11,618 nt of DNA, taken from Acidimicrobiaceae bacterium. GTDB taxonomy: Bacteria; Actinomycetota; Acidimicrobiia; Acidimicrobiales; UBA8592. Positions 1-6,583 of the stretch are shown here, in pieces. The stretch lies in NCBI GenBank assembly GCA_002722525.1, contig PBMJ01000009.1, forward strand, positions 19,688 through 31,305. Direction: 5' to 3'. Position 1 is the first letter of the stretch; the number at the start of each line of letters is the position of its first letter. The translations under genes were made by a program, and so were the position numbers. Below the pieces are notes generated by a model. The model worked only from the letters and a program-made list of their open reading frames with translations. It searched no databases and was not told the DNA's origin.

Positions 1-2
1 TT

Positions 3-236
3 CTTATGGGAGTGGAAACTTTTGGTACGAGCTCTCGGGGTGTTTCTGAGTGGTATCAAGCAAGGAAATGGCGTTGGGTTAAGGATGGAAGTGTCAGCGT
101 AGATGGAATTTCTCTGGGTTCTCCTCTCGAATTTTCTGAACCTATAAACGTTGGATTCTCTGAACCACCAGCAAAGCCGGCGATAGTTTCTTTGCAAGTG
201 GCGATTAAATTCCCATTGAACTCTAACAAGGTATAG
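3..236 (+). CDS. C-terminal part of an unrecognised protein (5' end outside window or uncertain)
   Basis: An open frame runs from the left edge to TAG at 234-236. The first ATG is at 6, too close to the edge to tell whether it is the true start, so this is treated as a 5'-partial gene. The visible 76 residues have no signal peptide, membrane segment or catalytic motif that I recognise. They are rich in aromatic residues early on (EWYQARKWRWVKDG) and then in alternating polar and hydrophobic residues ending VSLQVAIKFPLN, which suggests beta strands. The stop codon lies inside the candidate -10 box of the next small gene. I do not assign a function. It is believable as coding because no long competing frame is present, but it could be a chance frame. 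Confidence 0.45.
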   Translation, partial: LMGVETFGTSSRGVSEWYQARKWRWVKDGSVSVDGISLGSPLEFSEPINVGFSEPPAKPAIVSLQVAIKFPLNSNKV

Positions 237-237
237 T
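232..237 (+). promoter_or_regulatory. Candidate -10 box TATAGT for a leaderless microprotein mRNA
   Basis: TATAGT is followed by exactly six bases and then the ATG at 244. This places the expected transcription start at or next to the A of the start codon. The same TANNNT-N6-start layout occurs before nadE, hisI, ridA and mrp. No convincing -35 hexamer is seen. Confidence 0.45.
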
Positions 238-243
238 TCTTAG

Positions 244-321
244 ATGGTTATCATTGTTTTTCTCGTAGCGGCTGTGGTTACGTATCTAATTGTCAAAAAG
301 GTTACGGATAAAAAAAAGTAA
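244..321 (+). CDS. 25-residue single-pass membrane microprotein (hypothetical)
   Basis: ATG at 244 opens a 25-codon frame ending TAA at 319-321. The product starts MVIIVFLVAAVVTYLIV, one uninterrupted hydrophobic helix, and ends in a lysine-rich tail (KKVTDKKK). By the positive-inside rule the C-terminus should be cytoplasmic. It begins seven bases after the stop of the upstream frame, in a different phase. It lacks a good Shine-Dalgarno sequence but has TATAGT six bases before the ATG, suggesting a leaderless transcript. I do not recognise a family. The hydrophobic-plus-basic layout and the well-placed promoter argue that it is real, but at this length a chance frame cannot be excluded. Confidence 0.45.
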   Translation: MVIIVFLVAAVVTYLIVKKVTDKKK

Positions 322-345
322 TTACTCGTAATTATTTCTGTAAGC

Positions 346-398
346 TTCCAGCAACCAACTGACTTGTGAAATGTAGTTTGTTTAGAAAGTTGCTGGAA
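346..398. repeat. Perfect 10-bp inverted repeat (long hairpin) upstream of tRNA-Sec
   Basis: TTCCAGCAAC (346-355) is matched by its exact reverse complement GTTGCTGGAA (389-398) across a 33-base spacer. A further four pairs (AAGC 342-345 with GCTT 402-405) can form past a three-base bulge. It sits between the microprotein gene and the selenocysteine tRNA. The loop is long and no U-run follows immediately, so it is not a textbook intrinsic terminator. It may be a weak terminator, a structured RNA or a protein-binding site; the sequence alone does not decide. Confidence 0.6.
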
Positions 399-422
399 AT
401 CGCTTTCTTAGAAAAGTTTGGT

Positions 423-428
423 AATAAT
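423..428 (+). promoter_or_regulatory. Possible -10 box for tRNA-Sec
   Basis: AATAAT lies 22 bases before the mature 5' end of tRNA-Sec. TCGCTT at 400-405 would be a poor -35 with 17-bp spacing. This is tentative, because the surrounding sequence is AT-rich and other boxes could serve. Confidence 0.25.
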
Positions 429-450
429 GGCTACTTGGTGAGATATCCAT

Positions 451-543
451 GGAGGTGTCCGAGTACCTGGTGGGCTCCCCCGCCTTCAAAGCGGGTGGGA
501 CGAGTGATCCTCGTCCGGCGGGTTCGATTCCCGTCCACCTCCG
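451..543 (+). tRNA. selC: Selenocysteine tRNA (anticodon UCA)
   Basis: This tRNA inserts selenocysteine at UGA codons after charging by SerRS and conversion by SelA. The acceptor 5' strand GGAGGTGT (451-458) faces CCACCTCC (535-542); seven pairs form and the eighth is T-C. The enlarged six-position D stem is 461-466/472-477, with one A-G mismatch. The anticodon stem is 479-483/491-495, and the loop CTTCAAA puts TCA at 486-488. The long variable arm is a perfect 7-bp stem (498-504/510-516) with loop TGATC. The T stem is 518-522/530-534, with loop TTCGATT. The 8+5 acceptor/T layout and long arms are typical of bacterial tRNA-Sec. The discriminator is G543 and CCA is not encoded. The gene ends 14 bases from the stop of the convergent sigma factor gene. 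Confidence 0.95.
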
Positions 544-557
544 CAATGTTAGGTGGC

Positions 558-1493
558 CTAGACGGCTAGGAGGTCACGTGCTCCGGTATCGCTACTTGGG
601 TGACGAAGTTTTGACATTGCGCGAGCTTCAATCTGGCGTATTCGTTCACGTGTAAGGTTGAAATATTCGCCTACCTCTTCGAGGGTTCTTGGTTCTCCCC
701 GGTCAAGCCCGAATCGTAGTTTGAGAATTTCACGTTCTCGTTCATCCAGTGGGGCTAGTAGACGGGCAATTTCGTCTGGGAGTAATGAGGTGGCGGCTAC
801 TTCGAATGGGGACGCAGCGCCGCGATCTTCTACAACGTCGCCTAGTTCAGCATCGCCATCTTCGCGAAGCGGTTCTGAAAGGCTCATTGGTTCGCTTGCA
901 AACCGTAAAGCTTCAATGACTTTATCTTCTGGCATTTCGACATCTGCCGCTAGTTCAGTCAGTGTTGCAGGTCGGCCATATTTTAGTTCAAGCCTTGATC
1001 GGGCTTTTTGTAATCTTGCGAGGGTATCTCCGGCATGGACTGGAAGCCTAATGGTCCGTCCGGTATTGGCTATTCCACGGGTTATAGCTTGTCGTATCCA
1101 CCAAGTCGCGTATGTGGAGAATTTGAAACCTTTGCGCCAGTCGAATTTTTCAACTGCGTGCATAAGGCCAAGATTTCCTTCTTGGATAAGGTCAAGGAGA
1201 GGTAGACCTGAAGCCTGATATTTCTTTGCTATGGAAACGACCAGTCGAAGGTTTGATTGAACGAATTGACGTTCAGCTTTTTCACCGTTGCGTGCGTTGC
1301 GTTTAAGATCTCGTTTTTCAACTGCGGTAACTTCTTCTGATGATTCAAGCTTTTGTCTGGCTTCAACTCCCTTTTCAATAGCTTGGGCTAGCCGGACTTC
1401 GTCGTCCTTTGTCAAGAGCGGATATTGTCCAATATCGGTGAGATATAACCTTACGAGGTCTTCTTCATCTCGCTCTACTCGCTCTTTAGGCAA
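558..1493 (-). CDS. RNA polymerase sigma-70 factor, RpoD/SigA-like without region 1.1
   Basis: This 311-residue sigma factor directs RNA polymerase to -35/-10 promoters. Region 1.2 is at about 11-42 (DLVRLYLTDIGQYPLLT). Region 2 spans about 74-145 and includes NLRLVVSIAKKY, DLIQEGNLGLMHAVEKFD and the -10 recognition segment FSTYATWWIRQAI. Region 3 is about 155-235. Region 4 is about 238-300, with LDEREREILKLRFGL and the helix-turn-helix LEEVGEYFNLTRERIRQIEAR that reads the -35. The protein is shorter than E. coli RpoD because region 1.1 and the non-conserved insert are absent, as in group 2 sigmas and some actinobacterial primary sigmas; which of these it is cannot be told from one gene. The start is TTG, preceded by AAAGAG and an in-frame TGA five codons upstream, so no earlier start is available in this frame without readthrough. 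Its 3' end faces tRNA-Sec with no clear terminator between them. Confidence 0.93.
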   Translation of the reverse strand: MPKERVERDEEDLVRLYLTDIGQYPLLTKDDEVRLAQAIEKGVEARQKLESSEEVTAVEKRDLKRNARNGEKAERQFVQSNLRLVVSIAKKYQASGLPLLDLIQEGNLGLMHAVEKFDWRKGFKFSTYATWWIRQAITRGIANTGRTIRLPVHAGDTLARLQKARSRLELKYGRPATLTELAADVEMPEDKVIEALRFASEPMSLSEPLREDGDAELGDVVEDRGAASPFEVAATSLLPDEIARLLAPLDEREREILKLRFGLDRGEPRTLEEVGEYFNLTRERIRQIEARAMSKLRHPSSDTGARDLLAV

Positions 1494-1678
1494 GGTACGC
1501 TCTTTTCAATATTTGTGGTACTTCTTTACTGCACCACGCTCCGCAAGTTTCACCCTACCGAGATGATCGCACCGTGCCTACAAAATTTGACGATATCTTT
1601 ACTGTTTCTTAAAAATTTTTTATACGGTTCGGAGCTATGTCTAAGCGCTAATCGATTGAATCGTATTTCTTTGTTGCA

Positions 1679-3385
1679 TTAATTCCGGTTGTAAGCATTG
1701 ATGATTGGAATTCTTCTATCTCGGCCAAATGCTTTTGGAGAGACTTTTGGCCCGATTGGACTTTGTCTTCTTTTGTATTCTGCTAGGTCGACTAATCTGG
1801 CTATGTGTTTTACCATATCGGGGTCATAGCCTTCTTGGATTAGTTGATTGATGACTTTATCTTTCTCAATAATGTCTTGTAATAATTTATCCAAGACTTC
1901 ATATGGGGGGAGTGAATCTTCATCGAGTTGATCTGGCCGTAACTCGGCGGAAGGGGGTTTTTCTATAATTGAATTTGGAATTACTTCTCTTCCAGCTGTG
2001 GAGTTTTTCCATCTGGCAAGGTCGTATACCTGGGTTTTCCATAAGTCCTTTATCACTGCAAAGGCTCCTGCTGTATCACCATAGAGTGTTGAGTATCCAA
2101 CGGCGAGTTCGCTTTTATTTCCTGTAGTTAATACAAGCCATGAAAATTTATTTGATAATGCCATAAGAAGAGTGCCGCGTATCCGAGATTGAAGATTTTC
2201 TTCAGTTGTATCTTCTGGAAGGTCTATAAAGGATTCTGAGAGGGTGCTTAAAAGGGCTTGATGGGTTTGCTCGATTGGAATAACTCTGTGATCACATCCC
2301 AAATTTGCTGCCAATAAAGCAGCGTCCTCAATGGAGTGTGTGCTGGAAAAACGTGATGGAAGCGCGACAGTGTGGACGTGGTCAGGTCCTAACGCATCAG
2401 CGGCGATTGTAGCGACGATTGCTGAGTCTATTCCGCCGGAAAGTCCTATAACGACGTCAGTAAAATTATTTTTTCTGAGATAGTCACTGGTAGCGAGACA
2501 CAAGGCTTTCCATACTTCAGGTAGTGGCTCGAGGGGTTGAAAGCGAGTATGTTCTACTTGCCCTTCAGCGGGATCGTATTCTTTAGTACCCAAGGGTATT
2601 TTGATGGCTGCTTCGTCCGAAGTTTTTGTTGTGGGTTCTATATCAGTAATCATGATAGTTTCTTCAAATTGAGGGGCCCTGCTAAGTACGTTTCCGTCTG
2701 CCTCTATCACCATTGATCCACCGTCGAAAATTAGTTCATCTTGGCCGCCTACCTGATTTAGATAGACGATCGGGATTTGTGATTCCTGTATACGTTGTTG
2801 AAGGACTTCTAGCCGAGTTTGTATTTTCCCCTGTTCATATGGAGATGCATTTAGATTGAGGACTAGTTGAGCGCCATTCGTAGCTAGTTCATCAACTACA
2901 CCATTTGGGAGCCAGAGATCCTCACAGATAGTTATTCCGACGTTCACTCCGTGGATCTCAAATATTGGTGCCTTCCCTTTCCCAGGCGAGAAATACCGTT
3001 CCTCATCAAATACCCCATAATCAGGAAGAGCTCTTTTGTCATAAACCCCATAGATTCGCCCATTAGCGCATATTGCAGCAGAGTTCGATGTCCTCCTAAC
3101 TGGGTCGGCAGCTGCCTCCTCACCAGAGACAAAGCCGATAACTGCAACACATGAGTTAACTTCTTTGGAAATCATTTCGAGGGTTTTTTGGACTTCTTCA
3201 ACAAAGGCTGATTTCAGTAGAAGATCTTCAGGTGGATACCCGCAGACTGCTAGTTCTGGAAAGATTGCAATATCTGCTGATGCTGACTCTGCTTGCCTGT
3301 ATGCAGCGATGATCTTTTCTCTGTTCCCATCTAAATCACCCACATGCAAATTCAATTGACATGCAGCTATCCGTAAAGAATCCAT
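1679..3385 (-). CDS. nadE: Glutamine-dependent NAD(+) synthetase
   Basis: This 568-residue enzyme makes NAD from deamido-NAD using ATP and ammonia released from glutamine, the last step of cytoplasmic NAD biosynthesis. The N-terminal nitrilase-fold glutaminase (about 4-260) shows the catalytic triad: Glu44 in FPELAVCGYPPEDLL, Lys117 in YDKRALPDYGVFDE, and Cys154 in ITICEDLW. The C-terminal synthetase domain has the ATP pyrophosphatase P-loop SGGIDS at 316-321 and the conserved TTGNKSELAVGYSTLYGD stretch. The length fits two-domain bacterial NadE, and the glutaminase domain means it needs no separate ammonia source. The ATG at 3385 has TAACCT exactly six bases upstream and no Shine-Dalgarno, suggesting a leaderless message. 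It is divergent from hisI across a 149-bp gap that must hold both promoters. Confidence 0.97.
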   Translation of the reverse strand: MDSLRIAACQLNLHVGDLDGNREKIIAAYRQAESASADIAIFPELAVCGYPPEDLLLKSAFVEEVQKTLEMISKEVNSCVAVIGFVSGEEAAADPVRRTSNSAAICANGRIYGVYDKRALPDYGVFDEERYFSPGKGKAPIFEIHGVNVGITICEDLWLPNGVVDELATNGAQLVLNLNASPYEQGKIQTRLEVLQQRIQESQIPIVYLNQVGGQDELIFDGGSMVIEADGNVLSRAPQFEETIMITDIEPTTKTSDEAAIKIPLGTKEYDPAEGQVEHTRFQPLEPLPEVWKALCLATSDYLRKNNFTDVVIGLSGGIDSAIVATIAADALGPDHVHTVALPSRFSSTHSIEDAALLAANLGCDHRVIPIEQTHQALLSTLSESFIDLPEDTTEENLQSRIRGTLLMALSNKFSWLVLTTGNKSELAVGYSTLYGDTAGAFAVIKDLWKTQVYDLARWKNSTAGREVIPNSIIEKPPSAELRPDQLDEDSLPPYEVLDKLLQDIIEKDKVINQLIQEGYDPDMVKHIARLVDLAEYKRRQSPIGPKVSPKAFGRDRRIPIINAYNRN

Positions 3386-3391
3386 ATCTGC

Positions 3392-3397
3392 AGGTTA
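3392..3397 (-). promoter_or_regulatory. Candidate -10 box TAACCT of nadE (leaderless)
   Basis: Read on the minus strand, TAACCT is followed by six bases and the nadE ATG. It has the same geometry as the boxes before hisI, ridA, mrp and the 25-residue gene. Confidence 0.45.
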
Positions 3398-3522
3398 GGA
3401 CGATTGTGGCTGTCCTGAGAATTTAGATGCAGAGAAGTTATAAAAACATTGAAATAACAATGGTTTGATATCAGTTTTAAGCGAATTCGGATTAATTTTC
3501 TCACTATGGTTTCGTAATTAGG

Positions 3523-3528
3523 TAATCT
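3523..3528 (+). promoter_or_regulatory. Candidate -10 box TAATCT of hisI (leaderless GTG start)
   Basis: TAATCT is followed by six bases and the GTG at 3535. There is no strong ribosome binding site, so initiation on a leaderless mRNA is likely. The -35 region is not recognisable. Confidence 0.45.
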
Positions 3529-3534
3529 AAAGAA

Positions 3535-3948
3535 GTGGATAACCATGAAGACCTTGAAAAGGGAAGGATACTTTCTCTTGATTTTTCTAAACTAAATCAA
3601 ATTGGGAATGCAGGATATCCTGTTCTTCCTGTTGTGGTTCAAGATAGTGATTCAGGTGAAGTATTGATTATTGCATACGCAAATGAAGAAGCATTACGGG
3701 AAACCTTAAAGCGTAAAGAAGCCGTTTTTTTTAGTACTTCCAGAAATGAGTTATGGCATAAAGGGGCTACTTCAGGTGACACGCTATCTCTTGTTGAGGT
3801 CAGAGTGAATTGTGAGCAGAACTCTCTTCTATACCTTGTTCGACCTCAGGGCGAGGGAGCATGCCATACAAAAAACGCAGATGGAGCTGCCCGACCCAGC
3901 TGCTACTATCGCAGCATTGATTCCGATGGTGATCTTCGGTTTATCTGA
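3535..3948 (+). CDS. hisI: Phosphoribosyl-AMP cyclohydrolase family protein with altered metal motif
   Basis: HisI opens the purine ring of phosphoribosyl-AMP, the third step of histidine synthesis. The 137-residue product shows the family layout: VLIIAYANEEAL (43-54), FFSTSRNELWHKGATSGDTL (65-84), and the three zinc cysteines Cys93, Cys110 (ACHTK) and Cys123 (PSCYYR). The usual magnesium-binding D-C-D-x-D motif reads N92-C93-E94-Q95-N96 here, so the aspartates are replaced by Asn, Glu and Asn. It may be a HisI variant that still works, or a family member with another cyclohydrolase-like role. The start is GTG; no ATG lies close by in frame. No other his gene is present; its divergent neighbour is nadE. 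It converges on glnII with only 26 bases between the stops. Family membership is secure, but the exact reaction is less so. Confidence 0.85.
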   Translation: MDNHEDLEKGRILSLDFSKLNQIGNAGYPVLPVVVQDSDSGEVLIIAYANEEALRETLKRKEAVFFSTSRNELWHKGATSGDTLSLVEVRVNCEQNSLLYLVRPQGEGACHTKNADGAARPSCYYRSIDSDGDLRFI

Positions 3949-3974
3949 TTTAGTGTCCGCTTAGTAAAGCAAAC

Positions 3975-5000
3975 TTAGGCTAACGCAGCACCTACTGTTT
4001 CAGTCATAAGTGCAGCAACAACATAGGGATCTGCGTTGGCATTAGGCCGACGATCCTCAATGTATCCTTTCTGGTCTTGTGCAACTTGCCAAGGTACACG
4101 GATAGAAGCTCCACGATCTGAAACCCCGTAGCTGAACTGGTCGTATCGCTGTGTTTCATGATCTCCGGTTAGGCGATCTTCGATTCCCACTCCATAACCT
4201 TCAAGATGCTTCTCAGGAACTCCTGGGGCTCCAAGTGACTCACATGCCGCTGTGATCGCTTCATATCCTTCTCTCATAGCCTTAGTTGAGAAGTTGGTAT
4301 GCATGCCAGCGCCATTCCAATCCCCTTTCATAGGTTTGGCTTCTATGCTGATTTTCACATTGTGAGCTTCGCCCACGCGGTAGAGCAAATAGCGAGCTAT
4401 CCATAGATGGTCGCCTACTTCAACTGTACCTGCAGGGCCTATCTGGAATTCCCATTGTCCAGGCATAACTTCAGCATTGGTTCCAGAAATTTTGAGGCCA
4501 GCCTCTATACATAGTGTGGTGTGTTCTTCAACCGCTGGACGACCATAGATTTTATCAGCGCCAACACCGCAATAGTACGGTCCTTGTGGGGCAGGAAAAC
4601 CATTAGCAGGAAAGCCTGCAGGCCATCCACTTTCTGTGTCGATCATTGTGTATTCCTGCTCGAGCCCAAACCAAGGATCTTGGTCTCCGTATTTCTCTTC
4701 AGCTGCTCTCGCTAGCGCTCTTGTATTAGTCGGGTGCGGAGTCTCTTGATCAGTTAAGTACGTCTCACACATAACAAGTATGTTGTCGCCGCCGCGAATT
4801 GGGTCAGGACATTGAAAAACGGGTTTTAGGACAACATCAGAATTATCGCCCGTAGCCTGATTAGTTGATGAACCGTCATAACCCCAGATACCTGGTTCGT
4901 CCCCATCAGATAGGATTTTTGTCTTCGATCTAATCTCGGCTGTTGGTTCGGTACCATCAATCCACAAATACTCTGCCCGATATGTCACAATATTCTCCAT
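3975..5000 (-). CDS. glnII: Glutamine synthetase type II (eukaryotic-like GSII)
   Basis: This enzyme makes glutamine from glutamate, ammonia and ATP in the cytoplasm. At 341 residues it matches the short GSII class found in eukaryotes, rhizobia, Frankia and Streptomyces, not the 440-470 residue GSI class. Motifs in order are WGYDGSST (39-46), the metal-binding FGLEQEY (111-117), EVMPGQWEFQIG (177-188), NGAGMHTNFST (229-239), SIRVPW (299-304) and EDRRPNANADPY (315-326). Active-site residues appear intact. GSII enzymes are not adenylylated. The ATG at 5000 has only a weak GAAGAA-type ribosome site. The gene is divergent from a GSI gene across a 164-bp region holding a candidate GlnR box, so both are probably controlled by nitrogen supply. 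Having GSII and GSI side by side is notable, because they are usually unlinked. Confidence 0.97.
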   Translation of the reverse strand: MENIVTYRAEYLWIDGTEPTAEIRSKTKILSDGDEPGIWGYDGSSTNQATGDNSDVVLKPVFQCPDPIRGGDNILVMCETYLTDQETPHPTNTRALARAAEEKYGDQDPWFGLEQEYTMIDTESGWPAGFPANGFPAPQGPYYCGVGADKIYGRPAVEEHTTLCIEAGLKISGTNAEVMPGQWEFQIGPAGTVEVGDHLWIARYLLYRVGEAHNVKISIEAKPMKGDWNGAGMHTNFSTKAMREGYEAITAACESLGAPGVPEKHLEGYGVGIEDRLTGDHETQRYDQFSYGVSDRGASIRVPWQVAQDQKGYIEDRRPNANADPYVVAALMTETVGAALA

Positions 5001-5097
5001 TATTCTTCAGGAGAGCCAAGAAACAGATTTCTGCATCTTTTCTCTCATTAACTTCATTACTGCATTCTGAACTCTAGTTGCAGGCGCAGCGAGTAAT

Positions 5098-5113
5098 GTT
5101 AACAGAGTGTTAA
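5098..5113. promoter_or_regulatory. Candidate GlnR box in the glnII-glnA divergent region
   Basis: GTTAA-N6-GTTAA forms two half-sites spaced 11 bp, one helical turn (TTAAC-N6-TTAAC on the other strand). From knowledge of Streptomyces, GlnR binds tandem 11-bp half-sites close to gTnAC-N6-GaAAC; the match here is partial. It lies about 52-67 bases before the glnA start and about 98-113 before the glnII start, and a GlnR-family gene is two genes away. The site is AT-rich, so chance resemblance is possible. Confidence 0.4.
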
Positions 5114-5164
5114 TTCGCCACCCAAATAGAAAGTATTTCTGAAATTATTCGTTAGAAATAGAAT

Positions 5165-6490
5165 ATGGAACCACAAAAAGAATACGTACTGCGAACTGTT
5201 GAAGAACGAGGGGTTCGTCTGATCCGTCTTTGGTTCACGGACGTTTTGGGAAAACTAAAATCGGTAGCTATATCTCCGGCTGAACTTGAAGGTGCTTTTG
5301 AAGAAGGCCTGCAATTCGACGGTTCTGCAATAGATGGATATAGCCGGGTACAAGAAAGCGATGTTTTAGCTGTACCTGACGCAAACAGCTTTGAACTACT
5401 CCCTTGGGTAGATCCTTCGGAGCCTACAGGCCGTATTTTCTGCGATATCAAGAATCTAGATGGTTCACCATTTCAAGGTGACCCCCGTCAGGTCCTCCGA
5501 CGAAACCTACGAGCTGCCCATGACAAAGGGTTTACGTTCTTTACTGCACCAGAAATCGAATTTTTCTATTTCAATAACGCAAGTGAGCGTAAACCATTAG
5601 ATAATGCAGGATATTTTGATTTAACGACGCTTGACTTAGGGAGTGGGTTGAGGCGGCGAACGCTTCATATGTTGGAAGCAATGGGGATCCCTGTCGAGTA
5701 CTCATTTCATGAGGATAATGCTAGCCAGCACGAGATTGATCTTCGGTATACCGAAACTTTGGATATGGCGGACAATATTATGACTTTGCGCCTTGTTGTC
5801 AGAAAGATTGCTTTAGACGCAGGTATCCATGCGACATTTATGCCTAAACCAATAGATGAGGGACAGGGGTCAGGCATGCATACCCATATGTCTCTGTTTG
5901 AAGGGGACGTCAATGTGTTCCATGACCCAGGAGATGTCCTTGGATTATCTGATATAGCGAGAAAATTTATGGCCGGTATCCTGCATCACGCTCCAGAATT
6001 CACGGCAATAACAAATCAACTCATTAACAGCTACAAAAGAATGGTGTCGGGGTATGAATCTCCGGTTTATGTAAGTTGGGCCAGGAATAATCGATCTGCA
6101 CTTGTTCGTGTCCCCATCCACAAGGCGGGTAAGGCATCCTCTACACGAATCGAATATAGAGCTCTCGACTCTGCTGCAAATCCATACCTTGCATACTCTG
6201 TTATCCTCGCTGCAGGCCTTAAGGGAATAGAAGATGGTTATGAATTACCTGATGAAGCAGACGAAAACTTGTGGTCACTAAATAGAGAGCAAGCCAGAAA
6301 GGCAGGACTACAACGACTACCTCAAGATCTCCGAGAGGCCTTAGATTTGATGGAAGAATCAGAGTTAGTTATGGATGTGCTTGGGGAGCATATTTTTGAA
6401 TGGTTCCTTCGAAACAAACGAGAAGAGTGGGAAGCGTATCAGCGGCACGTCACTCCCTATGAAATAGAAAGGTATTTACCGATTTGGTAA
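5165..6490 (+). CDS. glnA: Glutamine synthetase type I, GlnA2-like (GSI-alpha)
   Basis: This is a 441-residue dodecamer-class glutamine synthetase. Motifs are FDGSAIDG (51-58), the metal-binding APEIEFF (128-134), the ATP/Glu-binding GSGMHTHMSLF (235-245), KRMVSGYESPVYVSW (291-305), NNRSALVRVP (308-317) and RIEYRALDSAANPYLA (328-343). The N-terminal stretch beginning VLRTVEERGVRLIRLWFTDV and the C-terminal EWEAYQRHVTPYE strongly resemble Mycobacterium tuberculosis GlnA2 as I recall it. The adenylylation tyrosine of GSI-beta enzymes is a tryptophan here (NLWSL, Trp370), and the GSI-beta insert appears absent, so control by adenylylation is not expected. The ATG at 5165 lacks a clear Shine-Dalgarno, and TAGAAA stands six bases upstream. 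glnR follows 93 bases downstream on the same strand, possibly in one transcript. Confidence 0.95.
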   Translation: MEPQKEYVLRTVEERGVRLIRLWFTDVLGKLKSVAISPAELEGAFEEGLQFDGSAIDGYSRVQESDVLAVPDANSFELLPWVDPSEPTGRIFCDIKNLDGSPFQGDPRQVLRRNLRAAHDKGFTFFTAPEIEFFYFNNASERKPLDNAGYFDLTTLDLGSGLRRRTLHMLEAMGIPVEYSFHEDNASQHEIDLRYTETLDMADNIMTLRLVVRKIALDAGIHATFMPKPIDEGQGSGMHTHMSLFEGDVNVFHDPGDVLGLSDIARKFMAGILHHAPEFTAITNQLINSYKRMVSGYESPVYVSWARNNRSALVRVPIHKAGKASSTRIEYRALDSAANPYLAYSVILAAGLKGIEDGYELPDEADENLWSLNREQARKAGLQRLPQDLREALDLMEESELVMDVLGEHIFEWFLRNKREEWEAYQRHVTPYEIERYLPIW

Positions 6491-6583
6491 AGGTTATTTC
6501 TTCAATTCACTTACTGACTTCATTGAAAATCAGCGGGCATGACGTGGGTTTTCAGATCTTATCCACCCTAAGCTGAATATCTT

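Noticed and set aside
557..570. Small hairpin CCTAG-ACGG-CTAGG at the end of the sigma factor gene
   Set aside because: Only 5 bp, no U-run on either strand, and mostly inside the coding sequence; not a supportable terminator.
366..655. Two overlapping plus-strand open frames of 67 and 68 codons
   Set aside because: Both run through the selenocysteine tRNA into the antisense of the sigma factor gene; composition and position mark them as chance frames.
658..1566. Long plus-strand open frames of 186 and 92 codons opposite the sigma factor
   Set aside because: Serine- and arginine-rich antisense shadows of a clear sigma-70 gene, with no family resemblance.
3959..3970. GCTT-AGTA-AAGC hairpin between the convergent hisI and glnII stops
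   Set aside because: A four-pair stem without a T-tract is too weak to call a terminator.
3946..3981. Readthrough of the hisI UGA stop as a selenocysteine codon
   Set aside because: The following 11 codons show no family resemblance and run into the convergent glnII; the protein already has a normal C-terminus.
5046..5069. Three near-repeats (CATTAAC, CATTACT, CATTCTG) in the glnII-glnA gap
   Set aside because: Imperfect, AT-rich and very short; the 11-bp GTTAA pair nearby is a better regulatory candidate.
6523..6555. Imperfect inverted repeat (TTGAAAATC with GGTTTTCAG) between glnA and glnR
   Set aside because: It needs two wobble pairs, has a 15-base loop and no U-run; it could be a weak attenuator but is not supported well enough to list.
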